64,000 nt of DNA. Source: Neobacillus rhizophilus. GTDB lineage: Bacteria > Bacillota > Bacilli > Bacillales > Cytobacillaceae. The notes under the pieces are model-generated. The model saw only the letters and a program-made list of their open reading frames with translations. It made no database searches and was not told the DNA's origin. Below, piece after piece: positions 7,668-17,172 of the stretch. Location: NCBI RefSeq assembly GCF_018343535.1, contig NZ_JAGYPF010000005.1, positions 248,001 through 312,000 of the forward strand, in the 5' to 3' direction. The position numbers and the translations under genes were made by a program. Each line of letters begins with the position of its first letter. Position 1 is the first letter of the stretch.

Positions 7668-9350
7668 GTGAAGATCCATATCGTACAGAAAGGGGATACT
7701 CTTTGGAAGATCGCCAAGAAGTACGGCGTGAATTTTGAAGAGCTGAAGAAGTTGAATTCGCAGCTCAGCAACCCTGATATGATTATGCCCGGTATGAAAA
7801 TAAAGGTTCCGACAGCTGGCGGATCCATAAAAAAAGAAGGCGCAATCAATTTAGGAGCGAAAAAAGAGGTTCCGCTGAAAGAACACCCATTTGCCAAGGA
7901 GAAACCTGTACCAATTAAAGAAATGCCAATCAAAGAGATGCCGGTCAAGGAAATCCCGATTAAAGAGATGCCAATCAAAGAAGTACCAAAAGTACCATAT
8001 ACTCCAAAAATGCCTCTACAAGTCGTCCCTGAAATTGACATCAAAAAACACTACCAAGTGAGTATGCAAAAAATGGCGGTTAAAGAACAACCGAATCTCC
8101 CGCCAAAACCAGTAAATATTCTTCCAGAAGTTAAAGAAGTTCCAAAGAAAGAAATTCCTTTTCCAGCACCTGTTGCTCCTGTACAAGAAATGCCGCAGGA
8201 TTATTGTGTACCGATGACTCCAGTCATGCCTGGACCGGGATTCTGTCCGCCATACGGTGGTTTCCCTGCAGGGCCGTATATGCCGTACGCAGGTGGTCCT
8301 GGAATGCCAATGGCCCCGGGTATGGTAGGCGGTCCTGGAATGCCAATGGCCCCGGGTATGGTAGGCGGTCCTGGAATGCCGATGGATCCGGGGATGGCAG
8401 GTTACGCTGGAATGCCAATGGCCCCAGGCATGGCAGGTTTTCCAGGAATGGCAGGCGTACCGGGTGCGGTGGGCCCAGCCGGATACCCAGCAGCTGCAGG
8501 CCCGGGCTATATGCCATATCATTATGATGATGAATCGTCAGCTTTCATGCCGCATATGCCGGCTGTAAATCCGGGTTATAACCCAGGTGCTGTTATGGGC
8601 GCTCAAAACCCAGGATTCAATCCGGCTATGCAAACAACTTACATGGACCCGTCAGCCTTTGGACAGATGCCTACGGGATACAGCCAAATGCCGGCAGGAT
8701 ACAGCCATGCCCCGGTTGGATACGGTCAAGTCCCGGCTGGATACGGTCAGGCGCCAGGTGGTTATGGCCAAATGCCAATGGATTATGGCCAAATGCCTGG
8801 AGGGTATGGTCAAATGCCAATGGAATACGGCCAAATGCCTGCAGGATATGGGCAGAGGCCAGTTGGATATGGCCCTGCTCCAGCGGGAGTTCCTCAACAA
8901 GGAGGTTATCCTGCAGGAGTGGAATTTGGCCCATCCATGCAAGCTGCCCCTGAAACAACATTGGGCGGCCAGGCCCCGAGCGTTCCTTACGGAGCGGGAG
9001 CACCTTATGGTCAATTGCCCTACGGTTATCCGCAAATGTCTGGGCCGGCCCCTCAGGTAATGGGGGCAATGGATTTCCCGTCTTCAGCCGATATGGTGCA
9101 AGGAGCAACAGCTCCATTCCTGCAAAATCCTGCACAGGGCTTGCCGGTTGGAACCGGAGCGTTGGATGACTGCGGCTGCGGAGCGCCGGCTGAAGAACTA
9201 GCACCACAAGCTTTTGTTCCACCGACCCCGCTAATTTACAGTGCGCCATATACTGCACCATTAAATGTTGCCCAGCCGCCATTTATGAACCCTTATGGAA
9301 TGGGGCCGGCAGGCTATGGCATGACGGGTTTTCCTGATGAGAGCAGTTAA
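7668..9350 (+). CDS. safA: Spore coat assembly protein SafA, enlarged repeat-rich form
   Basis: 560 residues against about 390 in B. subtilis. Residues 1-48 are a LysM domain (IHIVQKGDTLWKIAKKYGV) that attaches the protein at the cortex/coat interface. Then come a K-E-M-P-I pentapeptide run (about residues 82-108), four 12-residue units GPGMPMAPGMVG (about 210-257), and ten 7-residue units of type GYGQMPA (337-406), with further Gly/Pro/Tyr-rich sequence and one DCGCG. The start is GTG at 7668 after AGGAGGGA. In B. subtilis SafA organises the inner coat with SpoVID and is cross-linked by transglutaminase. The last 14 bases overlap the next gene. Confidence 0.9.
   Translation: MKIHIVQKGDTLWKIAKKYGVNFEELKKLNSQLSNPDMIMPGMKIKVPTAGGSIKKEGAINLGAKKEVPLKEHPFAKEKPVPIKEMPIKEMPVKEIPIKEMPIKEVPKVPYTPKMPLQVVPEIDIKKHYQVSMQKMAVKEQPNLPPKPVNILPEVKEVPKKEIPFPAPVAPVQEMPQDYCVPMTPVMPGPGFCPPYGGFPAGPYMPYAGGPGMPMAPGMVGGPGMPMAPGMVGGPGMPMDPGMAGYAGMPMAPGMAGFPGMAGVPGAVGPAGYPAAAGPGYMPYHYDDESSAFMPHMPAVNPGYNPGAVMGAQNPGFNPAMQTTYMDPSAFGQMPTGYSQMPAGYSHAPVGYGQVPAGYGQAPGGYGQMPMDYGQMPGGYGQMPMEYGQMPAGYGQRPVGYGPAPAGVPQQGGYPAGVEFGPSMQAAPETTLGGQAPSVPYGAGAPYGQLPYGYPQMSGPAPQVMGAMDFPSSADMVQGATAPFLQNPAQGLPVGTGALDDCGCGAPAEELAPQAFVPPTPLIYSAPYTAPLNVAQPPFMNPYGMGPAGYGMTGFPDESS
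8295..8438 (+). repeat. 36-bp in-frame repeat within safA, four units
   Basis: Units start at 8295, 8331, 8367 and 8403 and encode 12-residue Gly/Pro/Met blocks. The first two units look identical at DNA level, implying recent duplication; the last two have drifted. Confidence 0.9.
8676..8885 (+). repeat. 21-bp in-frame repeat within safA, ten units
   Basis: Ten consecutive 21-bp units in the safA frame encode seven-residue blocks with a Tyr at position 2, mostly Gln at position 4 and Pro at position 6 (GYGQMPA type). DNA copies differ mainly at third positions. This is coding and unrelated to the non-coding 21-bp GGCGAAT arrays. Confidence 0.9.
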
Positions 9351-10323
9351 TATAAGAAGTGGAAACGGAGACGATGCATATTTTGATCGTCTCTTCTCTT
9401 ATTTTCAGTCACAGTTTCAGGGGGGAATAAGGAAATTTGGTCCAATTCGTGGGGATGTTTTTTTAATCAAGACGAAAAAACAAAACTATATCCTTAAGGG
9501 GTATTCGAACCATCGAAAGCTGAAATTGCAGGAGGCTTTTACTGCAACGCTGAGAAAAGAGGGATTCAAGAAAACCTATCGTTTTTTAGAATCTCCCTCA
9601 AAGGAAGAGCTATATTTTGAAGGAACCCATTATGGCTGTCTCGAATATCTTTCCGCAAATAAATCTGCCTTTTCTTTCCATACCCACAGTAACCGTCAAG
9701 AAGGTTTAGACCTAATCGAACAATTTCACGATACGACTAAGTCTTTTGAAAAAAGGTATCGTACATTGCTGCCGAAGGGAGATATTCTGGCAAAATGGAC
9801 GGAAAGGTATCATTTATTTTTAAATAATCTTCCCGTCCTTCGCTATTTTATAAAGGAACCTTTTGTCTCGGAAATGGTCTCGTGGGCGTATTGGTCGCTG
9901 TCAGGAATGGAACAGCAACAAACTTTTTATCATAACGAAGCCGATGTGATATTGCATGGTGATGTTGCACATCATAATTTTTTAAGGGACAAAACAGGTA
10001 AACTGCATATAATTGATTTTGATTTGATTAATATTGGGCCGCCGATATTTGATTATTTACAATATGCAAATCGCATTCTTCCTTTTATCGATTGGTCCTA
10101 CGACAATTTGCTAACCTATACTCAAATGAAGAAATACAAAAGAGAACCGGCTTTTTTATATGCTTTAGCGTATCCTGCCGATATTTTTCGGGAATGGAAT
10201 CGGATTATCAGGGAAAAATCTTATTCTGATGAGACGAAATTAAAGCAGGTTATTGAATTGTCCATCGGCCAGTTTTCCGACAGAAAAAACTTTGTGGAGC
10301 AATTAAAGGACCTTTTGGAATAA
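9337..10323 (+). CDS. CotS/aminoglycoside phosphotransferase-like protein
   Basis: 328 residues. The protein-kinase-like phosphotransferase fold is indicated by the catalytic HGDVAHHNFL motif near residue 208 and the metal-binding IDFDLINIGPP a few residues later. This family includes the spore coat kinases CotS and YutH. It overlaps the safA end by 14 bp and precedes a sporulation lipoprotein gene, so a role in coat assembly is likely by context. The lysine-bearing N-lobe is short (NYILKGYSNHRKL). Substrate unknown; no gene symbol assigned. Confidence 0.7.
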   Translation: MRAVNIRSGNGDDAYFDRLFSYFQSQFQGGIRKFGPIRGDVFLIKTKKQNYILKGYSNHRKLKLQEAFTATLRKEGFKKTYRFLESPSKEELYFEGTHYGCLEYLSANKSAFSFHTHSNRQEGLDLIEQFHDTTKSFEKRYRTLLPKGDILAKWTERYHLFLNNLPVLRYFIKEPFVSEMVSWAYWSLSGMEQQQTFYHNEADVILHGDVAHHNFLRDKTGKLHIIDFDLINIGPPIFDYLQYANRILPFIDWSYDNLLTYTQMKKYKREPAFLYALAYPADIFREWNRIIREKSYSDETKLKQVIELSIGQFSDRKNFVEQLKDLLE

Positions 10324-10422
10324 TCATGAAGCTGTTCTACGAGAATGAAACTCCCTTAAAATTAACACCCTAATAAAGAGCATTCTTTATATGCTCAGGA
10401 TGTTTAGAAGGGGGTTTTTCGC

Positions 10423-11109
10423 TTGAACAAGAAACAGTGGATGATTCCTTTTTCTGCCCTTATGCTAATGGGTGCAGCTGGCTGTGCAAACGACAACAAA
10501 AGCTCCGGGCAAAATAATAATCTGATGCGACCAGTTGGTTATTATTCCAATGAAAACCATTCCGATAATAATTATGGGTACTTAAGGGATAATGACGGCG
10601 CCTTGCCGGAAGCATTGGATCACACAATTGGCGACGAGGACAATGTGATCAATGAAAACAGACGTAATGCGCTGCAAACAAAAGATGAAAATGGGAATCC
10701 GAAAAATCCTACAACACCTTTAGCCAAAACCGATCGGAATTTTTTCCAGCGGGATAACCGTTTCAGTACTGCGGATATGAATTACCACGGCCACTTGAAT
10801 AAACCTATAGGGTCAGGAACAGTAACTGATCCAAGGTTTCAAGAGCAAGTGACAGATCAAATTAGAGACAGGGTGGCCGATATCGATAATGTTCGCAGCA
10901 TAAGGTCGGTGGCTTTCGGTGATCAGGTGATTATCTCAGTAAAACTAAACAACCAAGACCGTGCTGCTGAAACAAAGCGGGCAATCAAGAATGCGGTCAA
11001 GAAATATGCCGCAGGAAGAAGCATAAATGTTATTACGGATGACGGTGCCCTTGGAAGGGACCGCAATCATAACAACGAACTTCCGCAGCCAGAACCTGAT
11101 GGCCGATAG
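10423..11109 (+). CDS. coxA: YhcN/YlaJ family sporulation lipoprotein (CoxA/YrbB-like)
   Basis: 228 residues. A short signal sequence ends in a lipobox-like GAAGC, so Cys21 is the probable lipidated residue. The middle is low-complexity Asn/Asp-rich. The C-terminal part (DQIRDRVADIDNVRSIRSVAFGDQVIISVKLN) is the YhcN/YlaJ domain found in spore inner-membrane and cortex lipoproteins. The TTG start at 10423 follows AGAAGGGGG. The location between safA and bofC matches the B. subtilis cortex protein CoxA (YrbB); the symbol is assigned by position and family, not by detailed alignment. Confidence 0.75.
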   Translation: MNKKQWMIPFSALMLMGAAGCANDNKSSGQNNNLMRPVGYYSNENHSDNNYGYLRDNDGALPEALDHTIGDEDNVINENRRNALQTKDENGNPKNPTTPLAKTDRNFFQRDNRFSTADMNYHGHLNKPIGSGTVTDPRFQEQVTDQIRDRVADIDNVRSIRSVAFGDQVIISVKLNNQDRAAETKRAIKNAVKKYAAGRSINVITDDGALGRDRNHNNELPQPEPDGR

Positions 11110-11113
11110 AACT

Positions 11114-11147
11114 AAGGGGCAAAGCGAAAATATGCTTTGCCCTTTTG
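11114..11147 (+). terminator. Terminator after the coxA-like gene
   Basis: GGGCAAAGC / GCTTTGCCC stem with an eight-base loop, followed by TTTTG. Confidence 0.85.
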
Positions 11148-11189
11148 TATTGTTTGTGTTCGGATAAAAAAGGAAAAAAAGGCTAAACT

Positions 11190-11213
11190 AGAATTGTAAA
11201 CATGTTCAATTCT
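11190..11213. other. Inverted repeat in the bofC leader
   Basis: AGAATTG and CAATTCT form a 7-bp inverted repeat around TAAACATGTT, about 20 bp upstream of the bofC start. It could be an operator or weak hairpin; no regulator is recognised. Confidence 0.4.
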
Positions 11214-11235
11214 TAACAATAAAGAGGTGATTAGC

Positions 11236-11766
11236 ATGAGGTTCAAACAAAAAATGATATGGTGGTCATGGTTAGCTATTCTCTTAATAGGTGGAGGAGT
11301 CTTTGGAGGAATAAGCACTGTCACAGCAACCCAGCTCAATGACCAAAGAAATACCGAACCTCTGCAAATGACAGTGACTTTAGAAAGAGTTTACCTTGAT
11401 GGTGAAATCAGTCAGGAAACATTCCAGGAAACAGTCTGGTCCATGGAGAACTTTTGGGCAAAGTATGACCAATGGCAGGTTTTAAGTATTGATGAATCTA
11501 CTGTAGTGTTTAAACAGCAGGTCGATGATATTTCCCCGTTATTAAAGGGAAACGGCTATTTTGGAATTACTGATGACGGCGTCTTAACTATTTTTAATGG
11601 AAGACCTGATCGCTCGCGGATTATTCAATCGTTTTTTCAAATAGACATCAAAAAGCTCGAAAGTAAGGCGCAAAAAGAACTGCTTCAAGGAATTCCTATT
11701 AAAAACAAAGATCGATATGTCGAGGTTTTGGAGACATTTAAGCCTTATTCAATAAAAAAAGAATAA
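11236..11766 (+). CDS. bofC: Forespore-secreted BofC (bypass-of-forespore protein C)
   Basis: 176 residues from the ATG at 11236; an in-frame GTG at 11227 overlaps the AAAGAGGTGA ribosome site and is rejected. An N-terminal hydrophobic segment (about residues 8-28) is a signal peptide or anchor. The mature part has the BofC N-terminal domain (MTVTLERVYLDGEISQE) and the DESTVVFKQQVDDISPLLK region. In B. subtilis BofC is exported from the forespore and restrains the SpoIVB signal that triggers pro-sigma-K processing. It sits upstream of ruvA as in B. subtilis. Confidence 0.9.
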   Translation: MRFKQKMIWWSWLAILLIGGGVFGGISTVTATQLNDQRNTEPLQMTVTLERVYLDGEISQETFQETVWSMENFWAKYDQWQVLSIDESTVVFKQQVDDISPLLKGNGYFGITDDGVLTIFNGRPDRSRIIQSFFQIDIKKLESKAQKELLQGIPIKNKDRYVEVLETFKPYSIKKE

Positions 11767-11775
11767 AGAGGAATT

Positions 11776-11817
11776 AAATCAGTCTGAAATTTAGTTATCA
11801 GCCTGATTTTTTTTTGT
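11776..11817 (+). terminator. Terminator after bofC
   Basis: AATCAGTCTGA pairs with TCAGCCTGATT (one mismatch) across a short AT-rich loop, followed by TTTTTTTTG. Confidence 0.8.
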
Positions 11818-11855
11818 TAATTTTGAAATATTTACCTGTTTATTGAAATAAAAAC

Positions 11856-11956
11856 CTTCTATTGGCGAATTTTAAGGTTCTATCAGCGAATTAAAGCATT
11901 CTATTGGCGATTTTTAGCATTCTATTGGCGAATTTCACGATTCTATTGGCGAATCA
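11856..11956. repeat. 21-bp periodic array, five units of TTCTATTGGCGAAT
   Basis: GCGAAT (GCGATT in one unit) begins at 11865, 11886, 11907, 11928 and 11949, a period of exactly 21 bp. A 14-base block TTCTATTGGCGAAT is conserved and about seven bases between blocks vary. It lies between the bofC terminator and the predicted ruvA promoter. The same core and period recur at 50684-50804. Confidence 0.95.
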
Positions 11957-11975
11957 AATAAACGCAGCGATTTTC

Positions 11976-12005
11976 TTCAACTCACCCAAAATTGTATGAT
12001 AGAAT
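11976..12005 (+). promoter_or_regulatory. Candidate promoter of ruvAB
   Basis: TTCAAC at 11976-11981 and TAGAAT at 12000-12005 with 18-bp spacing; TGA directly before TAGAAT gives an extended -10. TATGAT at 11995 is an alternative -10. No clear LexA box was recognised. Confidence 0.4.
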
Positions 12006-12052
12006 GGAATACAGTGTATAAGCACAGCAGGAAACTAGGGGAGAGAATCAGA

Positions 12053-12664
12053 TTGTTTGAATTTATAAAAGGTACCGTTGAGTTTGTCGGTCCAGAATAT
12101 ATCGTTATCGAAAACAATGACATCGGCTACCAGATTGCCACGCCAAATCCGTTCGTTTATTCGCGAAAAATGGAAACCAAAGTGACGGTCTATACGTATC
12201 ACTATGTACGGGAAGATGTCATGGCGTTGTACGGTTTTGAATCTCGTGAGGAAAAAAGGCTTTTTACAAAGCTGTTAAATGTATCAGGCATCGGGCCGAA
12301 AGGGGCTCTGGCCATCCTGGCATCAGGCGAGGTCCAACAGGTTGTCAACGCGATTGAAAATGAGGACGAAGGCTTTTTAATTAAATTCCCGGGGGTTGGC
12401 AAAAAAACCGCTCGGCAAATGATCCTTGATTTAAAAGGGAAATTACAGGATATCGTTCCGGATTATTTTCCGAATCTTTTCAATGCGGATACACTTCCAA
12501 TACATACACAGGACGGCGGCGAGGCATTTGAGGAAGCAGTCCTTGCTTTAAAAGCTTTGGGCTACTCCGATAAAGAAATTAAAAAGATTTCCCCTGAATT
12601 AAGAAAGGAACAGCTGACAACAGACCAATATATCAAAAAGGCCCTTCAACGGCTTTTGAAATAG
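12053..12664 (+). CDS. ruvA: Holliday junction branch migration protein RuvA
   Basis: 203 residues. RuvA tetramers bind the four-way junction and load RuvB. The OB-fold N-terminus ([20 protein letters not shown]) is followed by the helix-hairpin-helix words [13 protein letters not shown] and [20 protein letters not shown] and the flexible C-terminal domain III that contacts RuvB. The start is TTG at 12053 after AGGGGAGAGA, giving the family N-terminus; the in-frame ATG at 11996 would add 19 unrelated residues and overlap the promoter. ruvB follows after 10 bp. Confidence 0.95.
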   Translation: MFEFIKGTVEFVGPEYIVIENNDIGYQIATPNPFVYSRKMETKVTVYTYHYVREDVMALYGFESREEKRLFTKLLNVSGIGPKGALAILASGEVQQVVNAIENEDEGFLIKFPGVGKKTARQMILDLKGKLQDIVPDYFPNLFNADTLPIHTQDGGEAFEEAVLALKALGYSDKEIKKISPELRKEQLTTDQYIKKALQRLLK

Positions 12665-12674
12665 GTGATGGTTT

Positions 12675-13676
12675 ATGGAAGAACGGATTATTTCCGGTGA
12701 AGTAAACGAGCAGGAGATAAGTTTGGAACAAAGTCTTAGGCCGCAGACATTAAAGCAATACATCGGGCAGAATCAGGTGAAAGGGAATCTGGAAGTTTTT
12801 ATCAAGGCTGCAAAGCTCCGGAGAGAAACCTTGGATCACGTCCTTCTTTACGGACCGCCCGGACTCGGAAAGACGACGCTTGCTGTCATCATCGCAAATG
12901 AAATGGGCGTTAATATCAGGACCACGTCCGGGCCAGCAATTGAACGTCCGGGTGATCTGGCTGCGATATTGACTGCTCTTGAACCGGGAGATGTATTGTT
13001 TATTGATGAAATTCATCGGCTGCCAAGGTCCATTGAAGAAGTGTTATATCCAGCGATGGAGGATTTTTGCCTGGACATCGTCATCGGGAAGGGGCCGACC
13101 GCCCGCTCGGTGCGCCTCGATCTTCCGCCGTTTACGCTCGTCGGTGCCACTACTAGGGCTGGCGCGCTTTCAGCACCGCTCCGGGATCGATTTGGAGTTT
13201 TGGGCAGGCTCGAGTATTATAATGAGGATGAGTTGAAAAATATTGTCAAACGGACGGCTGAATTATTTGATACGGAAATTGATGATCAATCGGCCGGTGA
13301 AATCGCCAGACGTGCTCGTGGGACCCCGAGGATAGCCAACCGCCTTCTAAGAAGGGTTCGGGATTTTGCCCAGGTAAAAGGGGACGGTTCCATCAACCTT
13401 AACCTGGCCAAGGAAGCGTTGGAACTTTTGCAGGTCGACCGGCTTGGCCTTGACCATATTGACCATAAACTCTTAAAGGGGATTATCGAAAAATTCCGCG
13501 GCGGTCCTGTCGGCTTGGACACAATTGCTGCTTCTATCGGAGAAGAGGCAGAAACCATCGAGGATGTATATGAACCATATTTGCTGCAAATTGGTTTTCT
13601 TCAAAGAACCCCAAGGGGAAGGTTGGTAACCCCTAAAGTTTATCATCATTTTGGCATGGAGGTGCCAACAAAGTGA
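12675..13676 (+). CDS. ruvB: Holliday junction DNA helicase RuvB
   Basis: 333 residues. This hexameric AAA+ motor drives branch migration with RuvA. Walker A is GPPGLGKTT (about residues 60-68) and Walker B FIDEIHRL. The sensor 1 region [19 protein letters not shown] and the C-terminal winged-helix domain ([28 protein letters not shown]) complete it. It overlaps the DUF2905 gene by four bases (GTGA), so the genes are likely co-translated. Confidence 0.97.
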   Translation: MEERIISGEVNEQEISLEQSLRPQTLKQYIGQNQVKGNLEVFIKAAKLRRETLDHVLLYGPPGLGKTTLAVIIANEMGVNIRTTSGPAIERPGDLAAILTALEPGDVLFIDEIHRLPRSIEEVLYPAMEDFCLDIVIGKGPTARSVRLDLPPFTLVGATTRAGALSAPLRDRFGVLGRLEYYNEDELKNIVKRTAELFDTEIDDQSAGEIARRARGTPRIANRLLRRVRDFAQVKGDGSINLNLAKEALELLQVDRLGLDHIDHKLLKGIIEKFRGGPVGLDTIAASIGEEAETIEDVYEPYLLQIGFLQRTPRGRLVTPKVYHHFGMEVPTK

Positions 13677-13879
13677 CAGGCCTTTCCAAAACGCTTATGA
13701 TTATAGGCGGAATCGTATTTCTAATCGGTTTTTTAATGCAGTTTTTGCATCTCGGAAAGCTTCCGGGGGATATTGTTTTTAAAAAGGGGAATACTACCTT
13801 TTATTTCCCTGTAGTTACCTCCATTTTGCTTAGTATTGTGTTATCCCTGATTTTTTACATCATGGGAAGATTTCGTTAA
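13673..13879 (+). CDS. DUF2905 small membrane protein
   Basis: 68 residues with two predicted membrane spans (about residues 8-24 and 43-62) around the family motif [21 protein letters not shown]. The GTG start overlaps the ruvB stop (GTGA). Proteins of this family commonly neighbour ruvB in Bacilli. Function unknown. Confidence 0.85.
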   Translation: MTGLSKTLMIIGGIVFLIGFLMQFLHLGKLPGDIVFKKGNTTFYFPVVTSILLSIVLSLIFYIMGRFR

Positions 13880-13897
13880 GAGTAGGGATGTTTAATT

Positions 13898-14926
13898 ATG
13901 AAAGTAGATATCTTTGATTTCCATTTGCCAGAGGAATTAATCGCGCAGGTACCGCTGAAAAATCGGACCGATAGCCGATTAATGGTCGTAAATAAAGAAA
14001 CTGGCGACATAAAGCACGAAGTGTTTAAAAATATTAGTGAATACTTGCGTGAGGGAGATTGCCTTGTCCTTAATGATACCAAGGTTCTTCCTGCACGCCT
14101 TTTTGGTGTAAAAAATGACACTGGCGCCAAAATTGAAGTGCTGCTCCTAAAGCAGACTGAAGGCGACCGTTGGGAGACCTTGGTAAAGCCTGCAAAACGT
14201 GTGAAGGAAGGGACCGAAATTGAATTCGGCGATGGCCTTCTAAAAGCTGTTTGCACGGGGACGTCCGACCATGGTGGTCGTGTGTTGGAATTCACCTACG
14301 AAGGAATTTTTTACGAGGTGCTCGACCAGCTTGGCGAAATGCCGCTTCCGCCATACATTAAAGAACAGCTTGAAGACCGTGATCGCTATCAGACAGTGTA
14401 TGCCCGCGAACCAGGATCAGCTGCAGCGCCGACGGCCGGCCTGCATTTTACGGAAGAGCTGTTGGAAGAGATTAAAGCAAAAGGGGTCCATGTTACCTTT
14501 ATCACCCTGCATGTTGGTCTAGGTACCTTTAGGCCGGTAAGTGTGGATAATGTAGAAGGACATGACATGCATTCTGAATTTTACATAATGACCGAGGGAA
14601 CAGCGGAGCTTCTAAATGAGGTGAGAAGGAACGGCGGCAGGATCATTACAGTCGGAACCACTTCAACCCGGACGTTGGAAACAATTGCTTCCGCAAACGA
14701 TGGGAAGTTCAAAGCAGGGAGCGGTTGGACCAGTATCTTCATTTATCCAGGATACGAATTTAAAGGCATCGATGGCATGATTACTAATTTTCATTTGCCA
14801 AAATCGACACTAATCATGCTGGTCAGTGCCTTGGCTGGCCGGGAAAATATATTGCGAGCTTATCAAACTGCCGTTGAGGAACGGTATCGCTTCTTCAGCT
14901 TTGGCGATGCGATGTTTATCATTTAG
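13898..14926 (+). CDS. queA: S-adenosylmethionine:tRNA ribosyltransferase-isomerase
   Basis: 342 residues. It transfers and isomerises the ribose of SAM onto preQ1 at tRNA position 34, giving epoxyqueuosine. Typical stretches are [12 protein letters not shown] at the N-terminus, [16 protein letters not shown], the [10 protein letters not shown] motif and [16 protein letters not shown] near the C-terminus. It lies directly upstream of tgt, which performs the preceding step. Confidence 0.96.
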   Translation: MKVDIFDFHLPEELIAQVPLKNRTDSRLMVVNKETGDIKHEVFKNISEYLREGDCLVLNDTKVLPARLFGVKNDTGAKIEVLLLKQTEGDRWETLVKPAKRVKEGTEIEFGDGLLKAVCTGTSDHGGRVLEFTYEGIFYEVLDQLGEMPLPPYIKEQLEDRDRYQTVYAREPGSAAAPTAGLHFTEELLEEIKAKGVHVTFITLHVGLGTFRPVSVDNVEGHDMHSEFYIMTEGTAELLNEVRRNGGRIITVGTTSTRTLETIASANDGKFKAGSGWTSIFIYPGYEFKGIDGMITNFHLPKSTLIMLVSALAGRENILRAYQTAVEERYRFFSFGDAMFII

Positions 14927-15005
14927 TGGAAAAGGGGCGGAGCGCTCGCAAAAGTGAATCACTTTAGCAAGGCTTGCTATAAATAATACATTATTGACTA
15001 AATAA

Positions 15006-16193
<1,188 letters not shown>

Positions 16194-16222
16194 TAGATAT
16201 TTTTTGAAAGGAGGGAAACAGT

Positions 16223-16501
16223 ATGGGAAATCTGGGATCCATTATTCCATTAATTTTAATGTTTGTCTTGTTTTATTTCCTGTTAATTCGCCCGCAGCAG
16301 AAGCGCCAAAAGGCGGTTCAGAATATGCAAAGTGAATTGAAAAAGGGTGACAAGATTGTCACGATTGGCGGCTTGCATGGTTTTGTCGATTCAATCGATG
16401 AAAATAAGGTTGTCATCAAATGTGGCGATGGAAGCCGTCTTACATATGACCGCTCTGCCATTCGTGAAGTGACTGAGTCCGGTAAGGAAGCACAAGTATA
16501 A
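16223..16501 (+). CDS. yajC: Preprotein translocase subunit YajC (YrbF)
   Basis: 92 residues: one N-terminal membrane segment (about residues 4-22), then the basic RPQQKRQKAVQNM and the KKGDKIVTIGGLHGFV fold characteristic of YajC. In other bacteria YajC associates with SecDF, whose gene lies about 3.6 kb downstream. A strong AAAGGAGGG ribosome site precedes the ATG. A terminator follows directly. Confidence 0.9.
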   Translation: MGNLGSIIPLILMFVLFYFLLIRPQQKRQKAVQNMQSELKKGDKIVTIGGLHGFVDSIDENKVVIKCGDGSRLTYDRSAIREVTESGKEAQV

Positions 16502-16507
16502 GACAGG

Positions 16508-16543
16508 AAAGGAAGCTGTTTCGATAACAGCTTCCTTTTTTTG
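16508..16543 (+). terminator. Terminator after yajC
   Basis: A 13-bp perfect stem AAAGGAAGCTGTT / AACAGCTTCCTTT with loop TCGAT, then a T run. Confidence 0.95.
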
Positions 16544-16548
16544 CTCTT

Positions 16549-16938
16549 TTACGCAGTTCTTGAATTATTGGTGGCAATATTAACTCCTAAAATCCCGCCC
16601 ATCATTGAAATTAATGTATAGCAGGTATGATAGATTACTTGTTCAGCAGAAAACAGCCGGTCATAGCCGAGGTATTGAAATAAAAAGACGATTAGTGAGT
16701 AAATTAGGCCGGTAACGCCGCCAATCAGCCAGCCCTTTTCTTTCCGCTTGCCGCCGGAAAGGAAACCGCCCCCAAACAAGCCAATAAATGATAGGGCCGT
16801 TACCACATATTGAAGCGTTGACTCCTGGGCGGACGTGAATCTTAACACAAAGGAAAAAATAAGGCTGGCAATGCTCGCAAAAGCGAAAATAAAAATTAAT
16901 CCGTACAGTATGGCTGTACCAAAGCTCTTTGATTCGAT
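16549..16938 (-). CDS. yrzE: TIGR04086/YrzE-type four-helix membrane protein, apparent ATC start
   Basis: Family words include LRFTSAQESTLQYVVTALSF, FLSGGKRKEKGW and GGILGVNIATN. An internal GTG at 16848 would lose the first membrane helix. The frame is open upstream without a stop to about 16990 and encodes the expected first helix (GTAILYGLIFIFAFASIASL). No ATG, GTG or TTG lies in that extension. An ATC at 16938-16936 lies a suitable distance after AAAAGGGGGAGAG and opens a protein IESKSFGTAILYG, as expected if ATC replaces ATG. This gives 129 residues. Function unknown. Convergent with yajC. Confidence 0.7.
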   Translation of the reverse strand: MESKSFGTAILYGLIFIFAFASIASLIFSFVLRFTSAQESTLQYVVTALSFIGLFGGGFLSGGKRKEKGWLIGGVTGLIYSLIVFLFQYLGYDRLFSAEQVIYHTCYTLISMMGGILGVNIATNNSRTA

Positions 16939-17172
16939 GGCTCTCTCCCCCTTTTGTTCCTGCCGGGCTAAATTTAATCTATTTTGGATATTTTATTCGC
17001 GAAGGCCCGGAATACAGTTTTCTTCCTAGTACAAGCGTATTCGGTAGGGCGGTAAAGTAGAATTAAATTTTCGTTTATTCCTAAAAATTGCATTTGGAAT
17101 ATTATTCCTTTCATGATTTTTTCCTTAGGGGCAAACAATATAATGGAATGCAATTAAAGGGGCGACAATAGG

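Noticed and set aside
8016-9282. Long antisense and alternate-frame open frames inside safA
   Set aside because: Repeat-driven low-complexity shadows; the LysM-containing frame has the ribosome site and homology.
16549-16848. GTG at 16848 as the start of the yrzE-like gene
   Set aside because: It would delete the first conserved membrane helix and has no ribosome binding site.
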